DNA of 64,000 bases, from contig NZ_SLXN01000003.1 of assembly GCF_004345855.1 (NCBI RefSeq), positions 558,001-622,000 of the forward strand, written 5' to 3'. Origin of the DNA: Sphingomonas sp. BK235. Lineage in GTDB: Bacteria > Pseudomonadota > Alphaproteobacteria > Sphingomonadales > Sphingomonadaceae. Both the position numbers and the translations under genes were made by a program. A model generated the notes under the pieces. That model was not told where the DNA came from and searched no databases. It saw only the letters and a program-made list of their open reading frames with translations. Position 1 is the first letter of the stretch, and every line of letters begins with the position of its first letter. Below are positions 1 through 9,658 of this stretch, in pieces.

Positions 1-800
1 GGCAGGGTGAGGCCGACCGAATTGATCGTGCCCGGGACCAGCCGCTGCTGATTGTTGATCCAGCCGTTGATGTCGACGAAATCGCGCCGGCTCTTGCGGT
101 CGGTGTAAGAGGCGGCGAGTGTCGCGCCGAAGGAGCGGTCGTCATTGGACCAGCTGATCGTGCCGGAGACGTCGGGGCTCGTCTTCTTGGCGAGCGTATC
201 ATAGATGCCGCCGCCCGACAGCGCCGCGTGGAAGCCGGTCCGGCCCTCCAGCGGCCGCGCGGTGACGACGTTGACCGTCGCGCCGATGCCGCCTTCCTGC
301 AAGTGCGGCAGCGACGATTTGAACACGTCGGTGCGCTCGATCATGTTCGACGACAGCACGTCGAACGAGAATTCGCGACCGTCATTGTCGGTCGCCATGA
401 TGCGGCCGTTGACCAGCACGGTGTTGAACTCCGGCCCGAGGCCGCGAACGGTGATATATTGACCTTCGCCGCCGGACCGCTCGATCGCGACGCCGGTGAT
501 CCGCTGGAGCGATTCCGCGACGTTATTGTCCGGGAATTTGCCGGTGTCCTCTGCCGAGATCGAATCGACGATGTTCTCGGCGTTGCGTTTGGTCGTGATC
601 GCGGAGCGAAGGCTGGCGCGGATACCGGTGACGACGATCTCGTTCGTGAGCGGGTCGGCGTCGGCGCGCGTCGTCGCGGAGGCCGCCTCGTCCGGCTGCG
701 TGGTTGAGCCGGTTGCCGCGGTCGGCTGACCGGTCTGGGCGTGGGCGGGAAGGATCGCCAACGCGTAAAGCGCGGCACCGCAAAGCAAACCTGGCTTCAT
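1..800 (-). CDS. TonB-dependent receptor, N-terminal part (runs off the window)
   Basis: About 266 codons are visible, starting at the ATG at 800 and reading out of the window at position 1. The protein opens with a signal peptide (MKPGLLCGAALYALAILPAHA). A TonB-box-like stretch follows (NEIVVTGIRASL), then a plug domain with the motifs SLQRITGVAIERSGG and ITVRGLGPEFNTVLVNGR. These features fit an outer-membrane TonB-dependent receptor that imports a scarce ligand, and the plug resembles the sphingomonad and Caulobacter receptors often linked to carbohydrate uptake. There is no STN domain, so it probably does not signal to a sigma factor. A GGGGAGAGG ribosome-binding site lies just upstream. 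The ligand cannot be told from the sequence. The nearest gene in the window is a LysR regulator on the same strand about 380 bp upstream. Confidence 0.93.
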   Translation of the reverse strand, partial: MKPGLLCGAALYALAILPAHAQTGQPTAATGSTTQPDEAASATTRADADPLTNEIVVTGIRASLRSAITTKRNAENIVDSISAEDTGKFPDNNVAESLQRITGVAIERSGGEGQYITVRGLGPEFNTVLVNGRIMATDNDGREFSFDVLSSNMIERTDVFKSSLPHLQEGGIGATVNVVTARPLEGRTGFHAALSGGGIYDTLAKKTSPDVSGTISWSNDDRSFGATLAASYTDRKSRRDFVDINGWINNQQRLVPGTINSVGLTL

Positions 801-1182
801 CTCTCAGCCTCTCCCCGAGAACTCTGCATGATAGCAGTAGTTGAGTCGGGGGCATCATATTGTCCGACAAAGCCGCAACAAGTGTATTAGATAGGAAACG
901 GGACATTATGCACTCACCTGCTTGATGTTGCTGCGGCTTATATCAGCTCGCCAAAATGAGTAGATTTGCATGGTGCTCAATCCTTCAACTCATCGGAAAT
1001 GCTGTTGCTAATGGTGCGATTATCCCACAAGGTATTCGCTAGATGTCTGCTTCGAGGGCATGTTCACGCCGAGATCGTGCCGCCGCGCTTTGGACGTGGG
1101 GCAGGGTGCTCGCGCGCCTCATCGTGGTGCGTCATCGGCCCGAACCGTCGCGCAATCTTGTGATCCGATGCCCGTGGCGAGA
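801..1182. other. Non-coding gap between LysR gene and TonB-dependent receptor
   Basis: This 382-bp stretch has no convincing gene. It is less GC-rich than its surroundings, especially around 900-1040. It carries the likely promoter and leader of the receptor that starts at 800. I saw no riboswitch motif and no tRNA. Confidence 0.6.
854..881 (-). promoter_or_regulatory. Candidate promoter of the TonB-dependent receptor at 800
   Basis: On the minus strand a TATGAT box (859-854) lies 16 bp downstream of a TTGTTG box (881-876). The spacer contains the perfect short inverted repeat TTGTC-C-GACAA at 860-870, directly next to the -10 box, which could bind a regulator. The -10 box is good, but the -35 box matches the consensus only partly. 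This is a reading of motifs only. Confidence 0.4.
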
Positions 1183-2091
1183 CTAGATCGGCAGCCCCAC
1201 GTCCCAATAGGGGGTCGGCCCGAAGCGGGCGACGAGCCAGTCGATGAAGACGCGCACCTTGGGGGCCAGCTCGCGCGAACTCGGATAGAGCGCCCACAAG
1301 GTCTGCGTCGACACCAGCGGGTGCCGACGCAACACCGGCACCAGCGTCCCCGCGCGAAGCTCTTCCGCCGCGCACCACGTCGCCATCAGCGCGATCCCCA
1401 GGCCAGCGCTCGCCGCGTCGCGTACCGCCTCACCGTCGTTGATCCGCAGCGCGGGGGTCACCTTCTTGGCGGTGGCTGCCCCCTTTGCGGCCTCGAACGT
1501 CCACAGGTCCAGCGTACCGACGACGAGACAGGCGTGGGCATCCAGGTCCGCCGGCGTGCGGGGGTGACCGTGCCGCTCCAGATACGCCGGCGAGGCGACC
1601 AGCACGCGCCGGTCGGGCGCGAGCCGTCGCGCCACGAAGCTGGAGTCGCTGAGATCGGCGTAGCGCACCGCGACGTCGAAGGCGCCCTCGACCAGATCGA
1701 CGACGCTGTCCGAGATCCGCAGGTCCGGTCTGAGATCGGGGTAACGCGCCATGAACTCGGCGAGCGCGGGAACGATATGCAACCGCGCGAACGACGAGGG
1801 CGCCGCGATCCGGAGCGTCCCGCGCGGTGACTCGTGCCCGCCGCCCAGCGCCGCGCGCGCGGCGGCGGCGGCGTCGAGCAGGCGTTCGGCATGGGGCAGG
1901 AAGGCGCGCCCGTCCTCCGTCAGCGTCGCCTGCCGTGTCGTGCGATGGAGCAGGCGCGCGCCAAGGCGTCGTTCCAGCGCCGCCAGCCGCGCGCTCGCGC
2001 TCGCCGGGCTCAGCCCGAGGTCGCGCGCCGCGCCGCTGATACTCGCCAGGCGCGCGATCCGGACGAACAGCGCGAGTGCATCCGAGTCCAT
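1183..2091 (-). CDS. LysR-family transcriptional regulator
   Basis: This 302-residue protein has an N-terminal winged helix-turn-helix (about residues 1-60, including SISGAARDLGLSPASASARLAALERR) and a LysR substrate-binding domain (about 90-295). The length and layout are typical of the family, and the sequence resembles the CrgA/DsdC-like branch often annotated near oxidoreductases. The start at 2091 is chosen because a GGAGG box sits five bases upstream; an in-frame ATG at 2103 is the alternative. The gene is divergent from the ECF sigma factor gene at 2274. A CTCAAA-N5-TTTGAG repeat just upstream may be its own binding site. Its target and inducer are unknown. Confidence 0.9.
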   Translation of the reverse strand: MDSDALALFVRIARLASISGAARDLGLSPASASARLAALERRLGARLLHRTTRQATLTEDGRAFLPHAERLLDAAAAARAALGGGHESPRGTLRIAAPSSFARLHIVPALAEFMARYPDLRPDLRISDSVVDLVEGAFDVAVRYADLSDSSFVARRLAPDRRVLVASPAYLERHGHPRTPADLDAHACLVVGTLDLWTFEAAKGAATAKKVTPALRINDGEAVRDAASAGLGIALMATWCAAEELRAGTLVPVLRRHPLVSTQTLWALYPSSRELAPKVRVFIDWLVARFGPTPYWDVGLPI

Positions 2092-2129
2092 CGCAACCTC
2101 CATCAGCGCAGGATGCTGATCGCCTCATC

Positions 2130-2146
2130 CTCAAACGATCTTTGAG
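2130..2146. promoter_or_regulatory. Inverted repeat CTCAAA-N5-TTTGAG upstream of lysR
   Basis: Perfect 6-bp arms separated by 5 bp lie 39 bp upstream of the lysR start and about 130 bp upstream of the divergent sigma factor gene. LysR proteins commonly bind short dyads in such divergent gaps, so this is a candidate autoregulatory site. No binding evidence is available from sequence alone. Confidence 0.3.
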
Positions 2147-2273
2147 AATGCTTTCAATTTGCCGCGACTAACCGACCGGACGCGCGACGGCCAGATCGTC
2201 GTCTGGTGCGGGCACTGCCCGTGTCGTTTGGGCACCTGTGCACATCGCCATGTGGCGCGTCATAAGGGATATG

Positions 2274-2795
2274 ATGGCGGATCGATCCCCGGATGAGCCC
2301 GATGAGGACCTGCTCGCGCGGGCGCGGCGGATGCGACCGGCGCTCCTCGCCTTCTTCACGCGGCGGCTCGGCGATCCGTCGATCGCCGAGGACCTGACGC
2401 AGGACCTGTTCGTCCGGCTGGCGGGGTCCTCCGCCGCGGTGCACGGCAATGCGGAGGGCTATGTCTTCCAGGCGGCGGCCAATCTCCTGCGCGACCATCA
2501 TCGCCGGGAGTCGACGCGCGCGCGCTACCTCAAGGCCCAGGCGGCCGACACGTCGCGCGGGATCGATCCGCTCGACGCGGAGCGCAGCCTCGTCGCCCGG
2601 CAGCGCATCGCCTCGGCGGCGCAGGTGTTGGCCGCGCTGCCGGAGCGCACGCGGCAGATCTTCATCCTCTACCGGCTCGAGGGCATGCAGCGTAAGGCGA
2701 TCGCCGCCGCGTTCGGCATCTCGGTCAGCGCGGTGGAGAAGCATATCGCCGCCGCGATGAAGTCCCTTCTCGCTGATCCGGAGACGGCCCGATGA
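2274..2795 (+). CDS. ECF RNA polymerase sigma factor, FecI type
   Basis: This is a 173-residue extracytoplasmic-function sigma factor. Region 2 lies near residues 20-80 (RLGDPSIAEDLTQDLFVRL) and region 4 near 110-165 (LPERTRQIFILYRLEGM followed by a helix-turn-helix). It should direct RNA polymerase to the downstream receptor and hydrolase genes when released by its FecR partner. The ATG at 2274 is preferred because AAGGGA is four bases upstream; starts at 2271 and 2238 are in frame. The stop overlaps the start of the fecR gene by four bases, so the two are probably translated together. The order sigma factor, FecR, STN-type receptor is the classical cell-surface signalling module. Confidence 0.93.
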   Translation: MADRSPDEPDEDLLARARRMRPALLAFFTRRLGDPSIAEDLTQDLFVRLAGSSAAVHGNAEGYVFQAAANLLRDHHRRESTRARYLKAQAADTSRGIDPLDAERSLVARQRIASAAQVLAALPERTRQIFILYRLEGMQRKAIAAAFGISVSAVEKHIAAAMKSLLADPETAR

Positions 2796-3847
2796 ACGCG
2801 CCCACGATCAGGGATGCGGCGGTCGCCTGGTGCATCCGACTGCACGAGGGTTCGCTGTCGGCGATCGAGCAGGAGCAGCTCGACCGCTGGCTTCGCGCCG
2901 ACCTCGCGCACGCCGCCGCGCTCGACGAGGTGCTCGATCTATGGTCGGGGGTCGAGCAGGTCGCGGAGACGCCGGAGCTGTTGTCGCTGCGGCGCGACGC
3001 GCTGGACGCGGTGCACCGCGCCGAGGCGCGGCGCTGGACGGCGACGGCGCGCGGTGTTCGCTGGCGCGTGATCGGGCTCGCTGCGGCGCTGGTCGTCGCG
3101 GTCGCCGTCGGTCTGCTGCTATGGACCGCGCACGGCAGCTCAGCCTATCGGACCGCCGTCGGCGAGCGCCGCGTCGTCGTCCTGGCGGACGGCTCGCGAC
3201 TGTCGCTCGACGCCGACAGTGCCGTGCGCGTGGCCTTCACCGCCGAGCGGCGCAGCATCACGCTCGAGCAGGGCCGCGCGCGCTTCAAGGTCGCGAAGGA
3301 TCCGTTGCGGCCGTTCGCGGTCCGCAGCGGCGACAATGTCGTGGTCGCGACGGGGACGGAATTCTCGGTCGAGCGGCTCGCCGGCGAGGTCAGGGTGGCC
3401 TTGTTCGAGGGGCATGTCGCGGTGTTGCGCGACGGCCCGCGCGGACCCGCGACCGAGGCGGTGCGCAGCGGCAGGCAGACGGTGGAGGCGGAACGCGCGC
3501 TCGTCCCCGGCTTCGAGCTTCAGCTGCCGGTCGCGGGCGGCCCGGGATCGATGCGGCCGGTGGTTACCGACGACGGCTGGGCGGGCGGACAGCTCAGCTT
3601 CGCCGACGAGACGCTGCGCACCGCCGCGGAGCGGATGAATCGATATGCGAGCGCGCAGACGCTGGAGATCGCGCCCGAGTTGAGCGACCTGCGGGTGAGC
3701 GGCGTCTTCAACGCCGGCGATGTCGACGCCTTCGCTCACGCGATCGAGGCAACCTTCGGGGTCAGAGCCAGGGCGAGAGGGGCGACGATCAGGGTCGAAC
3801 AACGCTTCGCCCCACGGCGCGCTAATAAAAACGAGAATCTTTCATGA
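2792..3847 (+). CDS. FecR-family anti-sigma factor
   Basis: The 351-residue protein has an N-terminal cytoplasmic DUF4880-like segment (about 1-50, AVAWCIRLHEGSLSAIEQEQ), one membrane helix (about 91-110), a periplasmic FecR domain (about 120-220) and a C-terminal STN-like segment (about 270-345). In this family the N-terminus holds the sigma factor and the periplasmic part contacts the signalling domain of a TonB-dependent receptor. The gene overlaps the sigma gene by four bases and is followed after 76 bp by a receptor that has the matching STN domain, so the three genes most likely form one signalling unit. Confidence 0.93.
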   Translation: MNAPTIRDAAVAWCIRLHEGSLSAIEQEQLDRWLRADLAHAAALDEVLDLWSGVEQVAETPELLSLRRDALDAVHRAEARRWTATARGVRWRVIGLAAALVVAVAVGLLLWTAHGSSAYRTAVGERRVVVLADGSRLSLDADSAVRVAFTAERRSITLEQGRARFKVAKDPLRPFAVRSGDNVVVATGTEFSVERLAGEVRVALFEGHVAVLRDGPRGPATEAVRSGRQTVEAERALVPGFELQLPVAGGPGSMRPVVTDDGWAGGQLSFADETLRTAAERMNRYASAQTLEIAPELSDLRVSGVFNAGDVDAFAHAIEATFGVRARARGATIRVEQRFAPRRANKNENLS

Positions 3848-3923
3848 AAATGGCTTCTCACCGCTGAGCATTCCGCCGCGACGCCCGTCTTAGAACTGAA
3901 ACACAAGGGTGGGGGTGCCGGAG

Positions 3924-6900
3924 ATGAGGACGACGCGGGCGATCATGGGCGCGAGCGCGCTGGCGATGGCGGTCATGGCCATCGTCCCGGCCCAGGCGCA
4001 GGAGGCGACGGCGGTGCGGGTCGACGTCCGGCCGCAGCCGCTCGGCCAGGCGCTGCGTGATCTCGGCCGACAGGCGCGCGTCCAGCTGATCTTCGACGAG
4101 TCGGTGCTCGGCGCGCGCCGCGGCCCGGCGCTCTCCGGCAGCATGACGGTCGACACCGCGCTGGGGCGGTTGCTCGCGGGTAGCGGATTGCGCGTCTCGC
4201 GCACCAGCCAGGGCGTGTACGTGATCGCGCGCGCGGCGGGCATGACCCAGGCGTCGCTGATGACGCAGGACGCGCCGGCGGTCGGGCAGGTGCCGACCAC
4301 CTCCATCGCGCCGCAGGTCACCGCGGGCGACGACGTCGTGGTCACCGGCTCGCGCATCCGCTCGAAGAATCTTGTCGAGACCGCGCCGGTCACCAGCGTC
4401 TCGCAGGACGAGATCAAGCTCCAGGCCGCGTTCAGCGTGCAGGAGGTGCTCAACCGCATCCCCGCGATCAAGAACAACGACAGCAACCTGTCGAACGGCA
4501 ACGGCCGGCAGCAGTTCGACTTCCACGGCATCGGCACCAACCGCACGCTCACGCTGATCGACGGCCAGCGCATCGGCGTGACCGAGGGGATCGATGCCTC
4601 GCTCGTGCCGGTCGGGCTGGTCGAGCGGGTCGACCTGCTCACCGGCGGCGCCTCCGCCGTGTACGGCTCGGACGCGATCGGCGGCGTCGTCAACTTCGTC
4701 CTGCGCAAGAACTTCGAGGGCGTGAACGCCAACGTCAACTACGGCTTCTACAACGCCGAGAACCGCGACAACATCGCCGCGCAGGCGGCGCGCGCCTCGG
4801 GCTTCGCGGTGCCCACCGGCACCGCCAACGACGGCGGCCGCTTCGACGCCAATATCAGCGTGGGCAAGAATTTCGCCGACGGGCGCGGCAATATCGCGCT
4901 GTTCGGCGCCTATTCGAAGGTGGAGCCGGTGCTCGCCTCGGCTCGCTCCTTCTCGGTCTGCCCGATCACGCTGTCGGGTCAGGACGTGGTGTGCGCGTCA
5001 CCCTCGTCGGCGACCCCGGCGGGCTATTTCCAGGCGCTGTCGGGGCCGGCGCAGAACGGCCAGATCTACACCAACGCCGCGGACGGCAGCCGCGCGTTCG
5101 AGCCGTTCACCGGCGCGGGCGGCTACAATTACAACCAGACCTATTATTTCCAGCGCCAGAACACGCGCTACAACGGCGCCGCCTTCCTCAACTTCGAGTT
5201 CTCGCCGGCGGTGCAATTCTACGCCAACGGCATGTACCTGAAGTCGGACTCGCAGAGCCAGTCGGACCCGGCGACGATCCAGCCCGGCTCGGTCGCCTAT
5301 ACGATCAACTGCGACAATCCCCTGCTCTCGGGCCAGCAGGCGCAGGCGCTGTGCGGCAGCGCGGCCGGCACCGCGACGGGGGTGACCACCGACGTGCGCT
5401 ACCGCTTCGCCGACGCGCGCGCGACGCGATCGAGCAACGAGATCTACCGTGCGGTGGCGGGCTTCCGCGGCGATCTCGGCAAGGCGTGGCATTACGATGT
5501 CGGGGGCGTCTACTCGACCACTTTGTACCGCCAGCAGCAGCTCAACCGGATCGATCCGGTCAAGGTCGCGCGCGCGCTCCAGGTGGTCGACGTCAACGGC
5601 ACCCCGACCTGCGCCTCGGTGCTCGACGGCAGCGACGCCGCGTGCGTGCCGCTCGACATCTTCTCGCGCGCCGGGCCGAGCGCGGCGGCGGTATCGTACC
5701 TCGGCTATGGCGAGGGCGGCGGCGTGTTCCGCGAGCGCTATCAGCAGTGGGTCGCCAACGCGAACCTCACCGGCGATCTCGGCGAATATGGCGTGCGCAG
5801 CCCCTTCTCCACCAAGGGGATCAACGTCGCGCTCGGCGCGGAGTATCGCTCCAACACCTATCGATCGAACCCCGACGCGGCCTATCAGGCGGCGTTCGGA
5901 TCGACCGCCAACCGGCTCGCCAACGACGCGGTCGACATCTACGGCGAGATCAACGTGCCGTTGGTCAGCGACCGGCCGTTCGTGCGCGACCTCAGCATCG
6001 GCGCGGCGATCCGCGGCTCGAACTATTCGGGCGTCGACAAGATGCGCTCGACCTACAAGATCGACGGCAGCTGGCGTCCGATCGAGGACCTGCTGCTGCG
6101 CGCGAGCTACAACAAGGCGACGCGCGCGCCGAGCATCTACGAGCTCTCGTCCAACTCGATCACCAGCTACGTCACGCTCGACACCAACACGCTGGGCGAT
6201 CCCTGCGCCGGGGCCAATCCGGTCGCGAGCCTCGCTACCTGCCAGCTCACCGGCGTGACCCAGGCGCAGTACGGTAACATCGCGCAATGCCCGGACTATC
6301 TGTGCACCGTCCGCAACGGCTCGCAGGGTCTGGTGACGCCCGAGATCGCGCACACCTATACCTATGGCCTGGTGCTGACGCCGCGGATGCTGCGCGGCCT
6401 GTCGATCACGGCGGACTATTACAGTATCCAGATCGACAACGGCATCGGCTATTATCGCGCGATCGACTTCCTCCAGACCTGCGCCAACACCGGCTATGAG
6501 TTCTTCTGCGGCCAGCTGGTGCGCAACCCGGACGGCACGCTGTTCAGCAACACCGGCGCAACCACGGGCTATATCAACCAGGGCTATGCCAATCTCGGCA
6601 AGACCAACGCGCGCGGCTTCAATTTCTCGGCCAACTACGACACGCGGCTGGGCGCCTGGGCACGCTTCGGATTGAACTACGTCTCGACGTTGCAGACGCA
6701 GAAGGGCGGCGACCTCGGCCTGCCCGACACCGACTTCAACGTGGTGGGTCTGTTCGGCCCCTATTCCGGGCAGGGTTATCGCCGCTACCAGCATAATGTC
6801 CGCGCGACGCTGAGCACGCCCGAGGCCTCGGCGACACAGGCGCTGGTGTCGCTCAACTGGCGGCACAATTCCGGGCTCAAGAACTCGCGGCTGGTCGGCA

Positions 6901-7160
6901 GCCCGATCTTCGGCGCGGACGATCCCACCGTGCCGGACGAGTATAAGTACCTGCCCGCTTTCGATGTCTTCGACCTAAGCACGAGCGTGACCGTGGCGCG
7001 CAACCTGACGCTGCGCGCGACCGTCAACAACCTGTTCGACCGCGCCGCGCCGGTGCGCCCGAGCCCGCCGCTCGAGGCGGCGGAGCGGGTCAACACCTCG
7101 CCCTCGGTCTATGACGCGCTGGGCCGGTCGATCGCGGTCGGCGCGACGCTCAACTTCTGA
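3924..7160 (+). CDS. TonB-dependent receptor with STN signalling domain
   Basis: The protein has about 1078 residues. It begins with a signal peptide (MRTTRAIMGASALAMAVMA, cleaved near AQA). An STN/secretin-like domain follows (about residues 25-105, with ALRDLGRQARVQLIFDES), which talks to FecR in this family. Then come a TonB box (DDVVVTGSRIR), a plug (LTGGASAVYGSDAIGGVV) and a large beta-barrel ending in the typical terminal aromatic residue (GATLNF). The ATG at 3924 is preferred over the in-frame GTG at 3909 because AAGGGTGGGGG is properly spaced and the signal peptide then starts cleanly. It sits between the sigma/FecR pair and two fucosidases, so a fucose-containing oligosaccharide is the inferred ligand and inducer. 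Confidence 0.93.
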   Translation: MRTTRAIMGASALAMAVMAIVPAQAQEATAVRVDVRPQPLGQALRDLGRQARVQLIFDESVLGARRGPALSGSMTVDTALGRLLAGSGLRVSRTSQGVYVIARAAGMTQASLMTQDAPAVGQVPTTSIAPQVTAGDDVVVTGSRIRSKNLVETAPVTSVSQDEIKLQAAFSVQEVLNRIPAIKNNDSNLSNGNGRQQFDFHGIGTNRTLTLIDGQRIGVTEGIDASLVPVGLVERVDLLTGGASAVYGSDAIGGVVNFVLRKNFEGVNANVNYGFYNAENRDNIAAQAARASGFAVPTGTANDGGRFDANISVGKNFADGRGNIALFGAYSKVEPVLASARSFSVCPITLSGQDVVCASPSSATPAGYFQALSGPAQNGQIYTNAADGSRAFEPFTGAGGYNYNQTYYFQRQNTRYNGAAFLNFEFSPAVQFYANGMYLKSDSQSQSDPATIQPGSVAYTINCDNPLLSGQQAQALCGSAAGTATGVTTDVRYRFADARATRSSNEIYRAVAGFRGDLGKAWHYDVGGVYSTTLYRQQQLNRIDPVKVARALQVVDVNGTPTCASVLDGSDAACVPLDIFSRAGPSAAAVSYLGYGEGGGVFRERYQQWVANANLTGDLGEYGVRSPFSTKGINVALGAEYRSNTYRSNPDAAYQAAFGSTANRLANDAVDIYGEINVPLVSDRPFVRDLSIGAAIRGSNYSGVDKMRSTYKIDGSWRPIEDLLLRASYNKATRAPSIYELSSNSITSYVTLDTNTLGDPCAGANPVASLATCQLTGVTQAQYGNIAQCPDYLCTVRNGSQGLVTPEIAHTYTYGLVLTPRMLRGLSITADYYSIQIDNGIGYYRAIDFLQTCANTGYEFFCGQLVRNPDGTLFSNTGATTGYINQGYANLGKTNARGFNFSANYDTRLGAWARFGLNYVSTLQTQKGGDLGLPDTDFNVVGLFGPYSGQGYRRYQHNVRATLSTPEASATQALVSLNWRHNSGLKNSRLVGSPIFGADDPTVPDEYKYLPAFDVFDLSTSVTVARNLTLRATVNNLFDRAAPVRPSPPLEAAERVNTSPSVYDALGRSIAVGATLNF

Positions 7161-7177
7161 GCCGGGGAGCAGACGAG

Positions 7178-9637
7178 ATGCGACAGGCGCGCGGCGAGGG
7201 CGGTGGGGCACCCACGCGGCGCGGCGTGCTCGTCGGCGGCTCGGGCGCGCTCGCGGCGGGGCTGGTGCCCGCCATGGCGGCCGCGGCAGAGGAGGCTCCG
7301 GCGCGGCATCGCATCGATGCCGGCTCGCCCGCGACCGAGTGGCTGCTCGGCCACCCGGTCGGCAACGGGCGGCTGGGCGCGATGATGGGCGGCGGCGTCG
7401 CGCAGGACGTCGTCACGCTCAACCACGACACGTTGTGGACCGGCCAGCCCGCGGTCGAGCCCGATCACGACGGCCGCGCCGCGCTGGCTGCGGTGCGCGA
7501 CGCGGTGTTCGCGGGCGACCCGCTCGCCGCCGACCGGCGGAGCCACGCGCTCCAGGGGCCGTACAGCCAGAGCTACGCGCCGATGTCCGAGCTGCGGCTG
7601 GCCTTCGACCATCCCGCTCCCAGCGACTATTCTCGCACGCTGGATCTCGATCGCGCGATCGCGACCGTCACCTATCGGAGCGGCGGGGTGGGCTATCGCC
7701 GCGAGCTGTTCAGCTCGTTCCCCGATCAGGTGATCGTGCTGCGGATCAGCGCCGACCGGCCCGGCGCGCTCACGGGCCGGATCGCGCTCGCCACGCGGCT
7801 GCGCGGGGCGGTGACGGGGCAGGGGCGGCGGCTCACGCTCGTCGGCAAGGCGCCGACGCGGTGCGAGCCCAACTATCGCGACGTGCCCGACCCGATCGCC
7901 TATGACGACACGCCCGGGCGCGGCATGGCCTTCACCACGATCGTGTCCGCGGCGGTCGAGGGCGGCGCGGTGCGCGCGGAGGGCGACACGCTCCACGTGT
8001 CCGGCGCCGACGCCCTGGTCTTGCGCATCGCCGCGGCGACCGGGTTCCGCGGCGCCGACCGCCCGCCCGATCTCGCGCCCGCCGCGATCCTCGCCGCGGC
8101 GTCGCGGACGCTCGCAGGCGCCGAGGCGCGCGAGGTCGCCGCGCTGCGCGCCCGCCACGTCGCCGATCACCGCGCACTCTACCGCCGCGCCGAGCTCGCG
8201 CTCGACGTGCCCGGCGACCCGGAGGCGGCGCGCGCGCAGCAGCTCTTCCATCTCGGCCGCTACCTGCTGATCGCGAGCTCGCGCGCGGGCACCGCTCCGG
8301 CCAATCTCCAGGGCATCTGGAACGCCGCGCTGCGGCCGCCGTGGAGCAGCAACTACACCACCAACATCAATCTCCAGATGAACTATTGGCCGGCCGAGAG
8401 CGCCGCGCTGGCCGAGTGCCACGCGCCCTTGATCGACCATATCGAGCGGCTCGCGGCCAAGGGCGAGCGGACCGCGCGGACGCTGTACGGCCTGCCCGGC
8501 TGGTGCGTGCACCACAACACCGACCTGTGGGCGATGACGAATCCGGTCGGCGCGGGCGAGGGCGATCCGAACTGGGCGAACTGGCCGATGGCGGCGCCGT
8601 GGCTCGCGCAGCATCTGTGGGACCGTTATCGCTTCGGCGGCGATCGCGAGTATCTCGCGCGCCGCGCCTTCCCGCTGATGCGCGGCGCGGCCGCGTTCTG
8701 CGCGGCGTGGCTGGTGCGCGATCCGGCGGCCGGCGGGCTCACCACCGCCCCCTCGATCTCGCCCGAGAACCTCTTCCTCACCGCCGGCGGCAAGTCGGCG
8801 GCGATCAGCGCCGGCTGCACCATGGACCTCGCGCTGATCCGCGAGCTGTTCGCCAACTGCCTCGCCGCGGCGGCGATCGTCGGGGACGAGAGCGGGGTGA
8901 TCGCACGGCTGCCCGCGCTCGTCGCGCAGCTCGCGCCCTATCGCATCGGGCGGTACGGGCAGCTGCAGGAATGGTCGGTCGACTATGCCGAGCAGGACTC
9001 CGGGCATCGCCATCTGTCGCATCTCTATCCGGTCTATCCGGGGGACGTCTTCGGAGCGGATCGCACGCCGGCGCTGATGGCGGCGGCGCGCGCGGCGCTG
9101 GAGCGGCGCGAGGCGCATGACGGGCCGATCACCGGCTGGAGCCGTGCGTGGGCGACCGCGCTGTGGGCGCGCTTCGGGGACGGCGCGGCGGCGGGGCGCT
9201 CGCTCTCCGCTTTCCTGGCGCACAATGTCGTCGACAACCTGCTCGACACGCATCCCATGCAGCCGCGCCCCGTGTTCCAGATCGACGGCAATCTCGGCAT
9301 CACCGCGGCGATCGTCGAGATGCTGGTGCAGAGCCACGACGGCGCGGTCGCGCTGCTCCCGGCCTGTCCGCCGGGCTGGCGTACCGGCCGCGTCAGCGGG
9401 CTGCGCGCGCGCGGCGGGCACCGCGTCGCGCTCGCGTGGGACGCTGGGACGGTGCGCGCCGAGATCGTCGCGGGCGCCGCGCCGCTGGAGGTACGCGCGC
9501 CGCCGCGGTTCGAGGCGAGCGAGCTGCGCCGCGATGGCCGCCCGCTGCCCGTCGCGCCCGGCACCGCGACGCTGTCACTCGGCCAGCATCCGGGCGCGCG
9601 CCACACGATCGCGCTTCGCCGCGTCGCGCCGGCCTGA
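7178..9637 (+). CDS. Glycoside hydrolase family 95 alpha-L-fucosidase
   Basis: The 819-residue protein matches GH95 along its whole length. An N-terminal motif NHDTLWTG follows a likely Tat signal peptide (TRRGVLVGGSGALAAG). Known GH95 catalytic positions appear intact: the paired asparagines N396 and N398 in YTTNINLQMNYW, the glutamate E530 in SISPENLF and the aspartate D703 in QIDGNLG. The family inverts the anomeric centre and releases terminal alpha-1,2-linked L-fucose, or L-galactose in some plant glycans. Export by Tat suggests a periplasmic or surface enzyme. The gene starts 17 bp after the receptor and is followed 21 bp later by a GH29 fucosidase. Confidence 0.94.
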   Translation: MRQARGEGGGAPTRRGVLVGGSGALAAGLVPAMAAAAEEAPARHRIDAGSPATEWLLGHPVGNGRLGAMMGGGVAQDVVTLNHDTLWTGQPAVEPDHDGRAALAAVRDAVFAGDPLAADRRSHALQGPYSQSYAPMSELRLAFDHPAPSDYSRTLDLDRAIATVTYRSGGVGYRRELFSSFPDQVIVLRISADRPGALTGRIALATRLRGAVTGQGRRLTLVGKAPTRCEPNYRDVPDPIAYDDTPGRGMAFTTIVSAAVEGGAVRAEGDTLHVSGADALVLRIAAATGFRGADRPPDLAPAAILAAASRTLAGAEAREVAALRARHVADHRALYRRAELALDVPGDPEAARAQQLFHLGRYLLIASSRAGTAPANLQGIWNAALRPPWSSNYTTNINLQMNYWPAESAALAECHAPLIDHIERLAAKGERTARTLYGLPGWCVHHNTDLWAMTNPVGAGEGDPNWANWPMAAPWLAQHLWDRYRFGGDREYLARRAFPLMRGAAAFCAAWLVRDPAAGGLTTAPSISPENLFLTAGGKSAAISAGCTMDLALIRELFANCLAAAAIVGDESGVIARLPALVAQLAPYRIGRYGQLQEWSVDYAEQDSGHRHLSHLYPVYPGDVFGADRTPALMAAARAALERREAHDGPITGWSRAWATALWARFGDGAAAGRSLSAFLAHNVVDNLLDTHPMQPRPVFQIDGNLGITAAIVEMLVQSHDGAVALLPACPPGWRTGRVSGLRARGGHRVALAWDAGTVRAEIVAGAAPLEVRAPPRFEASELRRDGRPLPVAPGTATLSLGQHPGARHTIALRRVAPA

Positions 9638-9658
9638 ACCATCTACGAAGGAAGCCCC

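Noticed and set aside
7109..9421. A 770-codon minus-strand open frame opposite the GH95 gene
   Set aside because: It has biased composition with no recognisable domain, while the plus strand has the full set of GH95 motifs.
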